Of a stretch of DNA of 64,000 nucleotides, positions 8,074 through 16,452 are shown piece after piece. Source of the DNA: Candidatus Peribacteria bacterium (lineage in GTDB: Bacteria; Patescibacteriota; Gracilibacteria; UBA1369; LOWO2-01-FULL-3); contig CALRGV010000001.1 of assembly GCA_943358175.1 (NCBI GenBank), forward strand, positions 62,001 to 126,000, in the 5' to 3' direction. The first letter of the stretch is position 1; the number at the start of each line of letters is the position of its first letter. Below the pieces are notes generated by a model that did no database searches, was not told the origin of the DNA, and saw only the letters and a list, made by a program, of their open reading frames with translations. The position numbers and the translations under genes are program-made.

Positions 8074-8970
8074 ATGCGTGGTTTTATTATGGTAGATAAG
8101 GGTAGGGGTATGACTTCTTTTGACGTGGTTTATAAGGTGAGGAAATGGGCTAATGAAAAGAGAGTGGGTCACGCGGGGACTTTGGATCCTTTGGCGACGG
8201 GCTTGTTGATTGTGGCGGTTGGTGAGGCTACGAAGGTTTTGGAATATTTAATTGGATTTGATAAGGAATATGTGGTGAAAGGTTTTTTTGGGGCGGTGTC
8301 GGATACTTTTGATGCTGAAGGTAGAATTGAGGTCTTGAGTGCAGAAAAAGCGAAAAAGTATGCTGGGATGACACGAAAGGATTTCGAGAAGACTGTTTTA
8401 CCGAAGTTTTTGGGGGAAATTAATCAAGTGCCACCAAAATATTCCGCTTTGAAAATTGATGGAAAGAGGGCTATGGATATGGCTCGTAATGGGGAGAAAT
8501 TTGAAATGAAATCACGTAAGGTCATGATTTATGATTTGAAAGTGGTGGAATTTAATTGGCCCGAAGTAGTGATAAAGGTGAAATGTGGGTCGGGAACTTA
8601 TATCAGATCTTTGATTAACGATATGGGGCAGGAGATTGGTTGTGGAGCGTATGTGAAGGAGTTGAGGAGATCGGAGATTGATAGATATACTGTTGGTGAC
8701 GATAAAGTGATTGATGTAAGCCAAGGTTTTGATTTTGCGAATAAAAATATTGAACAGTATTTGATTTCGCTGGAAGTGATGTTGAAGCATTGGCCTCGAG
8801 TTGAATTAACGGATGAAGAATTTGCGATTTTGAAGAATGGCGGCGCAGTCTTGTATAAAAAAAATGAACTAGATGGAGTGTTATTGGCCTATTTCAAAGA
8901 TAAAATTGTAGGAATTTTGGAAAAAGGTAGGGATTCTGCTACTATCAAATTTAGAAAACAGATTTTCTAG
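8074..8970 (+). CDS. truB: tRNA pseudouridine-55 synthase
   Basis: 298 aa. Makes pseudouridine 55 in the T-loop of tRNAs. The family signature GHAGTLDPLATGLLIVAVGEATK includes the catalytic Asp. Further family motifs are KGRGMTSFDVV at the N-terminus, VPPKYSALKIDGKRA, and KCGSGTYIRSLINDMG. I prefer ATG 8074 (MRGFIMVDKGRG), which gives the stop/start arrangement TAATATG with murE; the 8026 start of the track would overlap murE by 47 nt. The C-terminal 80 residues resemble a reduced PUA-like tail. It is probably co-transcribed with murE and the downstream transferase (6-nt gap). Confidence 0.93.
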   Translation: MRGFIMVDKGRGMTSFDVVYKVRKWANEKRVGHAGTLDPLATGLLIVAVGEATKVLEYLIGFDKEYVVKGFFGAVSDTFDAEGRIEVLSAEKAKKYAGMTRKDFEKTVLPKFLGEINQVPPKYSALKIDGKRAMDMARNGEKFEMKSRKVMIYDLKVVEFNWPEVVIKVKCGSGTYIRSLINDMGQEIGCGAYVKELRRSEIDRYTVGDDKVIDVSQGFDFANKNIEQYLISLEVMLKHWPRVELTDEEFAILKNGGAVLYKKNELDGVLLAYFKDKIVGILEKGRDSATIKFRKQIF

Positions 8971-8976
8971 TTCACT

Positions 8977-10029
8977 ATGAATTTACAAAATATTTTTTTA
9001 CAGTTTTATCAGCCGGCAATTTTTGCTTTTTTACTGGCAATGGTTTTTATTCTGCTGGCCTTGTGGTTTTTTCCGAAGTTAAAGTTGATGGATAGGCCTC
9101 GTAAGTATGGGCTTGATCGTGCGCCGATTCCTTATTATGGAGGGCTGGCTATTTACTTTGCTTTTTTGATTTCTTTATTTATTTTTGTACCGCTTGAAAA
9201 ACATGTTGTTGGTTTGATTATTGGTTCGTCTGTAATTGTATTACTGGGTTTTTTTGATGATCTTTTTGGTTTAAGTCCCTGGTTAAGGCTTGGTGTGCAG
9301 TTTTTGGCTGCTGTTGTTTTGGTGATTTTTGGAATTGGCATTTTATCTATTAAGTTGCCATTTATTGGGACTATTGGATTTGATCATTTTTTGTGGAATG
9401 GCGTCTATCTGTTAAGTGCTTTGTTTACAATTTTGTGGGTAATGACGATTTTGAATACCATGAATTTCGTTGACGGTGTGAGTGGTTTGGTTAGCGGAGT
9501 GAGCTTTGTGGCCGGTTTGACGATTTTCTTTTTGAGCGTAAATCCGGGATTGCATGAGAATCCTCAGACTCAATTGCCTGTGGCTTTGATAGCTTTGATT
9601 ATGGCGATGGTGAGTCTGGCGTTTCTGATTTTTGATTTTCCAGCTCCGAGGATTCTGATGGGAGATACGGGAAGTACTTTGTTAGGTTTTATGTTGGCGA
9701 GTTTGGCCATTTTTTCAGGTGGAAAGGTGGCGACAGCTTTTCTGGTCTTGGGAATACCTATTCTTGATATGATTTGGGTGGTTTTTAGGCGAATGATGTC
9801 CGGAAAGAAATTTTGGCAGGGGGATTTGATGCATTTGCATCATCGTTTGCTCAATTTGGGTTTTTCCAGACGACAAGTGGTTTTATTATATCTTTTGATT
9901 ACTGCGGCTTTTGGTTTTTCGGCGGTAATTTTGGTTAGCAGCCAGCAGAAATTTTTTATGGTTATTGCTTTGACCATTTTGATGCTTCTTTTGGCTGTGG
10001 CTTTAGTGATTGTTCCAGCCAAGAAATGA
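8977..10029 (+). CDS. WecA/TagO-like undecaprenyl-phosphate sugar-1-phosphate transferase
   Basis: 350 aa, about ten membrane helices. Family 4 glycosyltransferase of the MraY/WecA/TagO superfamily, transferring a UDP-sugar phosphate onto undecaprenyl phosphate at the inner membrane face. Visible motifs: DRPRKYGLDRAPIPYYGG near the N-terminus, the DDLFGLSPWLR aspartates, TMNFVDGVSGL, FDFPAPRILMGDTGS, and the C-terminal HLHHRLLNLG. HLHHRLL is typical of the WecA/TagO branch, which uses GlcNAc-phosphate, more than of MraY. It would start synthesis of a surface polysaccharide or teichoic-acid-like polymer, fitting the O-antigen-ligase-like gene nearby. Confidence 0.88.
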   Translation: MNLQNIFLQFYQPAIFAFLLAMVFILLALWFFPKLKLMDRPRKYGLDRAPIPYYGGLAIYFAFLISLFIFVPLEKHVVGLIIGSSVIVLLGFFDDLFGLSPWLRLGVQFLAAVVLVIFGIGILSIKLPFIGTIGFDHFLWNGVYLLSALFTILWVMTILNTMNFVDGVSGLVSGVSFVAGLTIFFLSVNPGLHENPQTQLPVALIALIMAMVSLAFLIFDFPAPRILMGDTGSTLLGFMLASLAIFSGGKVATAFLVLGIPILDMIWVVFRRMMSGKKFWQGDLMHLHHRLLNLGFSRRQVVLLYLLITAAFGFSAVILVSSQQKFFMVIALTILMLLLAVALVIVPAKK

Positions 10030-10034
10030 TTTAC

Positions 10035-10063
10035 TTGTAAGTGAGTTATTTTTCGATTATAAC
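10035..10063 (+). promoter_or_regulatory. dnaG promoter, near-leaderless
   Basis: TTGTAA and TATAAC separated by 17 bp, with ATG 10074 only 10 nt past the -10. This supports ATG 10074 as the real dnaG start, because the upstream start at 10041 would lie inside the promoter. Confidence 0.55.
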
Positions 10064-10073
10064 TCCAGGTACT

Positions 10074-11840
10074 ATGGCTGATGTTGTTGATGATATAAAA
10101 AGCAGGCTGGGGATTGAAGAGGTTGTTTCTCAGTATGTTCAGCTAAAGAAGTTTGGCAGAAATCTGAAGGGGCTTTGTCCTTTTCATGGTGAGAAAACTC
10201 CAAGTTTTGTGGTGAGTCCGGAAAAACAGATTTGTCATTGTTTTGGTTGTAACAAGGGTGGAGATATATTTGCTTTTATTCAGGAGATTGAAGGTGTTAG
10301 CTTTGTTGAGTCTATGCAGATTTTGGCTGATAGATGTGGAGTCAAGATTGATGAGGATAAATTGGAAAAGAAGGTCGCGAAGTCTGAAAAAGATATTTAT
10401 TTCAAGGCTCATGATCTGGCCTGTGACTTTTTCGAACAACAATTGTATACAACTGACGACGGCAAGAAAGTGTTGGAGTATTTATATCGTCGCGGTTTGA
10501 AGGATGAGACTATTAAGGAATTTAGAATTGGCTTTGCGCCGGATAAGTATGATGAATTGTACCCAATTCTATTGAATAGAGGAATTAGCAAGGATGTTTT
10601 GATGAAATCAGGCTTTGTTTCAGCGAAAAATTTAGCTTCCGACAGTATTTATGATAAGTATCGTGCGAGGTTGATGTTTCCAATTCTCGATGCTGTCGGT
10701 AGAGTTTGCGGTTTTGGTGGTCGTGCTTTAAAGCATGATCAAGCTCCGAAGTACCTGAATTCTCCTGAAAATCCTATTTATAGCAAGAGTCGTTTGCTTT
10801 ATGGGCTTTACCATAGTAAAAAGCATATTAAGGATCAGGATCAGATTGTTTTGGTTGAGGGTTACTTTGATGTGATTTTGCCGTTTCAGGCCGGAATTAA
10901 AAATTTGGTGGCGAGTTCCGGGACAGCTCTGTCTAATGAGCAAGTGCGTATTATCAAGAGGCTTACCGCGAATGTCGTTACTTCTTTCGACACAGATGGA
11001 GCTGGTATTGAAGCTACAAAACGCGCTTATGTTCTTTTTCAAAATGAGGATATTTTAGTAAAGACTTTGACCGGTATTGATAAAAAGGATCCTGCGGATT
11101 ATGTGCTTGAACACGGTGATAAATTCAAGGAATTAGTGGATAAGGCTGGAGATTTTATTAGTTTTATGATTGTGAAGGTGATTAGTGATAACGACATCAC
11201 TTCTTTAACGGGCCGTCGCAAAGTGGTTAAAGAACTTTTGCCTTATTATCATGGAATGTCTCCTACGACTCGTGATTTTTGCGTGAAAGAACTTTCTCAG
11301 CGTCTGGGAATGAGTGAGCAGCATCTTAATGAGGAGATTGAGAGTTATAAATTGCCTGCAAATCATCCAATGAGACAGGCGGCTGAAATTGGTGATGGTA
11401 AAGTGGTTGCCAATAAATTAAATCCTGAGGAATTGATTTTGGGTTTAATTTTGGAAAACCCGAATTTATTTGAAAATGCTAACAAAGTTCTGGATTTGGG
11501 GATGGTTTCGGAATGGACGAAAAATGTTTACAATGATCTATTAGAACAGTATAATTCGGCCCGAGCAAATTTTAAAAACTGGAATTTCGAAACTGGCTTT
11601 TTGTCTCAAGATAGAGAGAAAATCGATGTCTTACGTCTTTATGCCGAAGAGTTATATAATGGATTTTCCCATGAAGCCTTAGGTAATGAGGTGGAAAAAC
11701 TGGTTGACAGGTTTAAAAAAGATCGTAAGGTAAAGAGTCTCAGTGAGTTGCAAATTAGCATAGTTGAGGCTGAAAAAGCTGAAAATAGAGATGAATTGAA
11801 AAAATTATTATTAGAACAGCAAGAGCTTTTAAAAAGTTAG
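10074..11840 (+). CDS. dnaG: DNA primase
   Basis: 588 aa from the preferred ATG (MADVVDDIKSRLG). Synthesises RNA primers at the replication fork. N-terminal CHC2 zinc finger: GLCPFHGEKTPSF then CHCFGC. TOPRIM domain: VLVEGYFDVI, ASSGTALS and TSFDTDGAG with the metal-binding acidic residues. The primase core motif YLNSPENPIYSKS is present. The C-terminal helicase-interacting region is long, helical and poorly conserved. It is followed by rpoD after 24 nt, the classic macromolecular synthesis pairing. The start is set by the promoter and by the canonical MADVVDDIK-type N-terminus. Confidence 0.95.
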   Translation: MADVVDDIKSRLGIEEVVSQYVQLKKFGRNLKGLCPFHGEKTPSFVVSPEKQICHCFGCNKGGDIFAFIQEIEGVSFVESMQILADRCGVKIDEDKLEKKVAKSEKDIYFKAHDLACDFFEQQLYTTDDGKKVLEYLYRRGLKDETIKEFRIGFAPDKYDELYPILLNRGISKDVLMKSGFVSAKNLASDSIYDKYRARLMFPILDAVGRVCGFGGRALKHDQAPKYLNSPENPIYSKSRLLYGLYHSKKHIKDQDQIVLVEGYFDVILPFQAGIKNLVASSGTALSNEQVRIIKRLTANVVTSFDTDGAGIEATKRAYVLFQNEDILVKTLTGIDKKDPADYVLEHGDKFKELVDKAGDFISFMIVKVISDNDITSLTGRRKVVKELLPYYHGMSPTTRDFCVKELSQRLGMSEQHLNEEIESYKLPANHPMRQAAEIGDGKVVANKLNPEELILGLILENPNLFENANKVLDLGMVSEWTKNVYNDLLEQYNSARANFKNWNFETGFLSQDREKIDVLRLYAEELYNGFSHEALGNEVEKLVDRFKKDRKVKSLSELQISIVEAEKAENRDELKKLLLEQQELLKS

Positions 11841-11848
11841 TTTTACAC

Positions 11849-11854
11849 TATTAT
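11849..11854 (+). promoter_or_regulatory. Possible rpoD -10 box
   Basis: TATTAT lies 10 nt before the rpoD ATG, spaced like dnaG. A clear -35 is not visible. rpoD may have its own short-leader transcript in addition to read-through from dnaG. Confidence 0.3.
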
Positions 11855-11864
11855 CCAAAAATAA

Positions 11865-13046
11865 ATGGCCAGGACAAGTAAATTTATTGCTCACCCTTCC
11901 GATGAACAAATGGATAGGTTTCCAAAGGAAGTTCAGCATCTTATAAAAAAGGGTAAGGAACAGGGTTTTGTGACTCATCAGGAGTTGCTTAAGGCCATGC
12001 CGCATATTGAAGATGATCTAATTTTGTTGGATGAGATTTATAGTCTTTTTATGGAGATAGGCGTGGAAGTGCTTGATACAAAGGATGCTTTGGCGGTTGA
12101 TGATGATGAATGGAAGAAAACTGAGGCTTTGGCTAAGGTTGAAAATATTGTTGAACCCGATGAGGACCTTTCTCTCAAAGAGAAAAAGGCTAAGAAAGTT
12201 AAGCGTGAAGCTGAGTTTAAAGAAATAGCCAATGATTCTATCAGATTGTATTTGTGTGAAATTGGTCGTGTGGATCTTTTGACAGGAAAGGAAGAGGTTG
12301 AATTGGCCAGGCGTATTGCAAAAGGCGATCAGGCTGCCAAGGGTAAACTGGCTGAAGCTAATTTACGTTTGGTTGTAAGTATTGCGAAAAAATATATTGG
12401 TAGGGGTTTGTCTTTCTTGGATCTTATTCAAGAAGGAAATATTGGTCTTTTTAGAGCGGTGGAAAAATTTGATCCAAATAGGGGTTTTAAATTTTCTACT
12501 TATGCTACTTGGTGGATTCGTCAGGCTATTACTCGTGCGATTGCGGATCAAGCCAGGACGATTCGTATTCCGGTACATATGGTTGAGACAATCAATAAAC
12601 TTACACATGCTCAGCGTAGATTGGTACAGGAGCTTGGGCGTGAGCCTTTGGTGGAAGAATTGGCTGCGGAAATGGATATGGATGTGAAGAAGGTTCGTCA
12701 TATTATGAAAATTTCTCAGGATATAGTTTCTTTGGAAGCTCCTGTAGGTACAGAGGAAGATAGTAAATTGGGAGATTTTATTGAGGATGATGAAGCTCTT
12801 TCACCTGCGGAATCTACCAATAGACAGCTTATCCGTGAAAATATTCATGAAATGTTGCAGTACCTTTCTCCACGTGAAAGAAAAATTATTGAGATGAGAT
12901 TTGGTTTGAAAGATGGAGTTGGACATACTTTGGAAGAAGTAGGTCAGGAATTCCACGTTACGCGTGAGCGTATTCGTCAGATTGAGGCTAAAGTTCTGCA
13001 AAAGTTGAAAGAGCACCCAACTAGTGTTAAGATCCGTCCACACTGA
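11865..13046 (+). CDS. rpoD: Primary sigma factor (RpoD/SigA)
   Basis: 393 aa. Housekeeping sigma-70 that directs RNA polymerase to -35/-10 promoters. Residues 1-75 look like region 1.1 ([19 protein letters not shown]). An acidic/lysine linker follows, then region 1.2 ([20 protein letters not shown]), region 2 ([20 protein letters not shown] and [17 protein letters not shown], the -10 reader), region 3 (MVETINKL) and region 4 ([15 protein letters not shown] and [17 protein letters not shown], the -35 reader). The intact regions 2 and 4 fit the consensus TTGACA/TATAAT promoters seen in this window. It stops with UGA, evidence that UGA is a normal stop here. Confidence 0.97.
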   Translation: MARTSKFIAHPSDEQMDRFPKEVQHLIKKGKEQGFVTHQELLKAMPHIEDDLILLDEIYSLFMEIGVEVLDTKDALAVDDDEWKKTEALAKVENIVEPDEDLSLKEKKAKKVKREAEFKEIANDSIRLYLCEIGRVDLLTGKEEVELARRIAKGDQAAKGKLAEANLRLVVSIAKKYIGRGLSFLDLIQEGNIGLFRAVEKFDPNRGFKFSTYATWWIRQAITRAIADQARTIRIPVHMVETINKLTHAQRRLVQELGREPLVEELAAEMDMDVKKVRHIMKISQDIVSLEAPVGTEEDSKLGDFIEDDEALSPAESTNRQLIRENIHEMLQYLSPRERKIIEMRFGLKDGVGHTLEEVGQEFHVTRERIRQIEAKVLQKLKEHPTSVKIRPH

Positions 13047-13087
13047 TTTCCAGTTGGATTCCTTTATATAATTTAACCTATAAATAT

Positions 13088-13666
13088 ATGACTATGATGG
13101 ATGATGATGAGGATTTTGATCCGGAAAATATTGTTCCTGATGATGCTACGGATGAGGATGCTCACATGGGTGATGATTCTTCTCAGAGCTCAAATACTAA
13201 AGTTACTCTTGTTACCAAGGAGGGTTTTGATAAGTTGAAGGAGGAATTAGAGCATTTAAAGTCTAAGAAAAGAAGAGAGGTTGCAGAAAGAATCAAGGAA
13301 GCCATTTCTTTCGGTGATCTTTCTGAGAACTCTGAGTACGAGGAGGCGAAGAATGAACAAGCTTTTGTTGAAGGACGTATTCTTGAATTGGAAGATAAAG
13401 TTAAACACGCCAAGATTATTGTTGAGAATCATAAAACAAAGTCGGTACAGCTTGGTAGTACTGTGCATTTGAAGAATGTTACTAAGGGTAAGGATGAGTT
13501 GGAGGTTTATACTATTGTTGGTTCTACAGAATCAGATCCGTTTTCCAATAAAATTTCCAATGAATCACCGGTTGGAAACGCCCTTCTTGATAAGCAGAAA
13601 GGAGATAAGGTAAAGGTGATTGCGCCTGCCGGAAGTATTGAATATACTATTATGAAGATTGACTAA
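13088..13666 (+). CDS. greA: Transcription elongation factor GreA with acidic N-terminal extension
   Basis: 192 aa. Rescues backtracked RNA polymerase by stimulating transcript cleavage. The canonical part starts near residue 38 (VTLVTKEGFDKLKEELEHLK). The coiled-coil tip follows with the Asp/Glu pair in SFGDLSENSEYEEAKNEQAF, then the C-terminal FKBP-like domain (GSTVHLKNV, ESPVGNALL, KGDKVKV). About 37 extra N-terminal residues are strongly acidic (MDDDEDFDPENIVPDDATDE), absent from ordinary GreA. TATAAT at about 13064 lies shortly upstream. The stop is followed within 5 nt by the first of four large nested inverted repeats, probably its terminator. Confidence 0.93.
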   Translation: MTMMDDDEDFDPENIVPDDATDEDAHMGDDSSQSSNTKVTLVTKEGFDKLKEELEHLKSKKRREVAERIKEAISFGDLSENSEYEEAKNEQAFVEGRILELEDKVKHAKIIVENHKTKSVQLGSTVHLKNVTKGKDELEVYTIVGSTESDPFSNKISNESPVGNALLDKQKGDKVKVIAPAGSIEYTIMKID

Positions 13667-13670
13667 AAAT

Positions 13671-13786
13671 TCAGCAAAGGTATCATCTACTTCGTCGAAA
13701 GTTAAAATTTAATCCTCGTGTACTACTTGTACACTGCGGTTAAATTTTAACTTTCTCCTCGTATCTGACACCTTTGCTGATTTTTT
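13671..13786. repeat. Nested covarying inverted-repeat element, copy A
   Basis: Outer stem TCAGCAAAGGT/ACCTTTGCTGA, then internal loop ATCTACTTCGT facing CCTCGTATCTG, then a perfect 16-bp inner stem GAAAGTTAAAATTTAA/TTAAATTTTAACTTTC, then apical stem GTGTAC/GTACAC. TTTTTT follows the outer arm on the + strand. It lies between convergent greA and the 139-aa membrane protein gene. The stem sequences are unlike the other three copies, yet the loops match them. The T-run suggests it also works as an intrinsic terminator for greA. Confidence 0.9.
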
Positions 13787-13809
13787 CATGTCTCTATATG
13801 GGGCAATCA

Positions 13810-14229
13810 CTACCTTTTTTTCTTGTTTGGAAGGTATTTGTGTACTTTGTTTGTGTTTATGTCTACTGTGAGATTTTTCACGTTTTCTTTTTCGCGTGGG
13901 TAATCTTTTATAAAGGTTTTTATTGTTCTGAAGGTGAAGTATCCCAGCCATGCAAAACCTAAAACAAGTAATATTCTTGCTGAGAAGTAGGGGATGCCCT
14001 CGTAGCGTACGGCAAAGAGAAATAGAAATAAAATTGCGAAAAGTGATAGGTGTAGTGCTTTTTTGCGGAAAAGGCGTTTGAAAGCAAAATCGTATTTCTT
14101 TTTACGGTCGTAAATTATGGATACAGCTACCGCCATCGTGAATAGCAGAAAAATTAATATTGCTAGGGGAATATAGAATCTAAACTCTATGCCTGGATTT
14201 GGTGAAAGAAAATATTTTATGAATTTCAT
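13810..14229 (-). CDS. Small membrane protein of unknown function
   Basis: 139 aa with three hydrophobic segments (FYIPLAILIFLLFTMAVAVSI, LSLFAILFLFLFAV, IPYFSARILLVLGFAWLGYF) and a basic C-terminal tail (YLPNKKKR). No signal peptide or known motif. It lies 15 nt downstream of lgt on the same strand, so it is probably co-transcribed and membrane located. It ends next to repeat element A. I do not recognise a family. The hydrophobic profile, codon pattern and operon position support a real gene. Confidence 0.7.
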   Translation of the reverse strand: MKFIKYFLSPNPGIEFRFYIPLAILIFLLFTMAVAVSIIYDRKKKYDFAFKRLFRKKALHLSLFAILFLFLFAVRYEGIPYFSARILLVLGFAWLGYFTFRTIKTFIKDYPREKENVKNLTVDINTNKVHKYLPNKKKR

Positions 14230-14244
14230 GTGTCTGAAGATAAA

Positions 14245-15048
14245 TTAAATTCGTTTAGAATGCAAGCGGGATCTTTTTTTGTGAAATCTGGTGTATAATA
14301 TGGTGATTGTCCAAATCATTGTAATCAAGGATAAAATTTGAGCAATTTTGATGTCAAAAATCATTAGCGAGTCATCTCCACGTACAAATTCTTCCAAAAA
14401 GTAAAATAGGCAAAAGCCTGCAATACCTATCAAACCGACGACTCCCGATGCTTCCAGCTGTTTAATTTTTTGATTTTGGCCGATAAACATTAGCGTGACG
14501 AAAATGATTGATGAATAAAGGAAGGCGTAGATCTGAGTTGGGTGGATTGGGACGGAATATTTGATTGCGGCATTGTCAAAATTTACCGCCCAAGGTAGGG
14601 AGGAAGGTGTGCCGTAGTTTGTACCGTTGAAAAAAGATCCGATATCTCCAATTGCCAGTGCTAAAATTGTTGCCGGAACTATTACATCAAGCCATTTCCA
14701 GAAATTTTGATCACTTTTTTTGCATAAGATGTAGAAATATATTGTTGCTGCAATTATGGCTCCCCAGATTTCAAATCCTTTATCCCAAAAGTAAAATATC
14801 CGTAGAAAGTTGGTGAGACTTATTTCGTTGAAGTAAGTGGTATAATTTGTTGCTATAGACCAGATTCTGGCACCAATTAATCCCCAAATGATTATTTTCC
14901 AGGCATTTTCATTGATGAATTGTATTTTTAGCCTGTTTGCCAGGGCTAATCTGATTAAAACAATTGTTGCGGTAATGATAGCAATGGCAAAAAAGATCCA
15001 AAGGGTATGTAGTTCAAAGAAATTTGTACTGAATACTATCGGGAACAT
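14245..15048 (-). CDS. lgt: Prolipoprotein diacylglyceryl transferase
   Basis: 267 aa with about seven membrane helices. Transfers diacylglycerol from phosphatidylglycerol to the lipobox Cys of prolipoproteins. Family landmarks: GLIGARIWSIATNY, where canonical Lgt has G(A/G)R; the signature region AIGDIGSFFNGTNYGTPSSLPWAVNF, whose usual R-x-G-N-F-x-N-x-E is altered to D-x-G-S-F-F-N-G-T; and IHPTQIYAFLYS (HPTQxYE). It is 3 nt from the GspF-N-like gene upstream, in a pyrG-gspF-like-lgt run. It implies lipoproteins are made, as expected for a monoderm CPR cell. Confidence 0.85.
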   Translation of the reverse strand: MFPIVFSTNFFELHTLWIFFAIAIITATIVLIRLALANRLKIQFINENAWKIIIWGLIGARIWSIATNYTTYFNEISLTNFLRIFYFWDKGFEIWGAIIAATIYFYILCKKSDQNFWKWLDVIVPATILALAIGDIGSFFNGTNYGTPSSLPWAVNFDNAAIKYSVPIHPTQIYAFLYSSIIFVTLMFIGQNQKIKQLEASGVVGLIGIAGFCLFYFLEEFVRGDDSLMIFDIKIAQILSLITMIWTITILYTRFHKKRSRLHSKRI

Positions 15049-15051
15049 GAT

Positions 15052-16452
15052 TTAAAAGTTAAGTATTGTGATTATACTGCCAAAAATAAATATTGGGGGA
15101 ATAATGAAATTTGCGGTCGCGGTATTGCGAAAAAAATTCACTTTTAGGGCACTACTGCAGTGAAGCAAGAAAGTGATTACCAAGATGTATTTGAAAAGAT
15201 GGGTTTCGTAGATGTGGAAAAAATTTGGAACTGAAGCTAGCCCAAAATATTTTGTATTTAGATAGAGAGATACGAAATAATAGATAATGTAAAATCCCAG
15301 TAGCCAGCCTGTGAGTGCATTTACTTCCTTAATGAACGAAAAAATAACTTTTTCATCATATTTTTCTGTATTTTTTTGATCTTTTAGGTGATTTTTTACT
15401 ACTTTAAGGTTTTCCACTGCCCTTTTTCTGGCTTGCCAAATGGTTTTCAAGGTGTTTTTTACCTTTTCTTTGTATTCTGGGGTTGGTTCTTTGAAGTAAA
15501 GTTTTACGAATTCCCAGAGTTGTTTATTATAGGTAGAGATCTGCATTTTTATTGCTGCTACTTCAGGTGGAGTAGTGAAAATATTTTTAATTTTTATCAA
15601 AATGTTGTTGATGATTTTTGATCCTGTTGAAGTTTTTTCAGTATTTTCCAGGTGATCTTTTTGCCAGTTTTGAATTTTAGCTATTACGTCTTCACTTAAG
15701 CTTTTTTTGTGCTCCTCTTGGTTGAGAGTTTGGAGCATTTTTTGAGTTTGAAATTGAAATTCAAAGCGTTTTTCTTGATGGGTGTTTTCCTTTAGAGCTT
15801 TTTCCTGATCTTCAAGGAATTTCAATAATTCGTTGGCACTTTCGAGGATATAGTCTACGTTAGTGCTATTTTTGATACGTAGTAATTTATCAATTTTTTT
15901 ATTAATTTCAACTTTTTTGTCCGGAGATATGTCCTGATCGAATTTTTGCAGTAATTCATTTACTGATTTTAGAGTGAGTTCTATTTTTTCTTTTACGAAT
16001 TGGCTCTTTTTCTCTTGTTCAAGATTGAGTAGTGGTTTTTCAGCTTCGGTTTTTTGTGTTTGTTGCGAATTTGCCGGTTGTGTTTGTAGTTGATTTTGTA
16101 ATTTTTGTTGTCCTTCTTTGCGGGCGGTTTCAATTTGTTCTTTTGTTGATCCTTCTTTCCAGATCGCACTGATATTTAATTCGTATTCGGTTTGAAGTTT
16201 GCTGACTGCTTCTTCACTGTTTTTTGCTGGGATTGTGCCGCTGACAAGTTTGGAATTTTTATCGATGGCTTCAAAAACAAATTTATCTAAAGTTGAATCT
16301 GTTTTTATGGCTTCCTTGGTTTCTTGAAGTAGTAATATTGAAAAACCAAGATTTTCTAACTCAAGGCGAGCGGTATTTTCATCAGGTGCCTCAACGCTGC
16401 CACTGAGTTTTTTACCTTCCTTATTGGCTATTGTATATTTGAAAATTGCCAT
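15052..16452 (-). CDS. Membrane protein with duplicated GspF/PilC-type N-terminal domain and coiled coil
   Basis: 466 aa. Residues 1-45 (MAIFKYTIANKEGKKLSGSV) and about 50-95 (FVFEAIDKNSKLVSGTIPA, SEEAVSKLQTEYELNISAIW) are two copies of the small domain found at the N-terminus of type II secretion/type IV pilus inner-membrane proteins GspF/PilC. Residues 100-340 are Gln/Lys/Glu-rich helical coiled coil. The last 100 residues hold three hydrophobic segments (WLLGFYIIYYFVSLYL, YILVITFLLHCSSA, FIIPPIFIFGSIITIL). The GspF catalytic-scaffold repeats themselves are missing. Its start overlaps the pyrG stop by 1 nt (TAATG), suggesting translational coupling. The function is unknown; a pilus or membrane-platform role is only inference. 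Confidence 0.75.
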   Translation of the reverse strand: MAIFKYTIANKEGKKLSGSVEAPDENTARLELENLGFSILLLQETKEAIKTDSTLDKFVFEAIDKNSKLVSGTIPAKNSEEAVSKLQTEYELNISAIWKEGSTKEQIETARKEGQQKLQNQLQTQPANSQQTQKTEAEKPLLNLEQEKKSQFVKEKIELTLKSVNELLQKFDQDISPDKKVEINKKIDKLLRIKNSTNVDYILESANELLKFLEDQEKALKENTHQEKRFEFQFQTQKMLQTLNQEEHKKSLSEDVIAKIQNWQKDHLENTEKTSTGSKIINNILIKIKNIFTTPPEVAAIKMQISTYNKQLWEFVKLYFKEPTPEYKEKVKNTLKTIWQARKRAVENLKVVKNHLKDQKNTEKYDEKVIFSFIKEVNALTGWLLGFYIIYYFVSLYLNTKYFGLASVPNFFHIYETHLFKYILVITFLLHCSSALKVNFFRNTATANFIIPPIFIFGSIITILNF

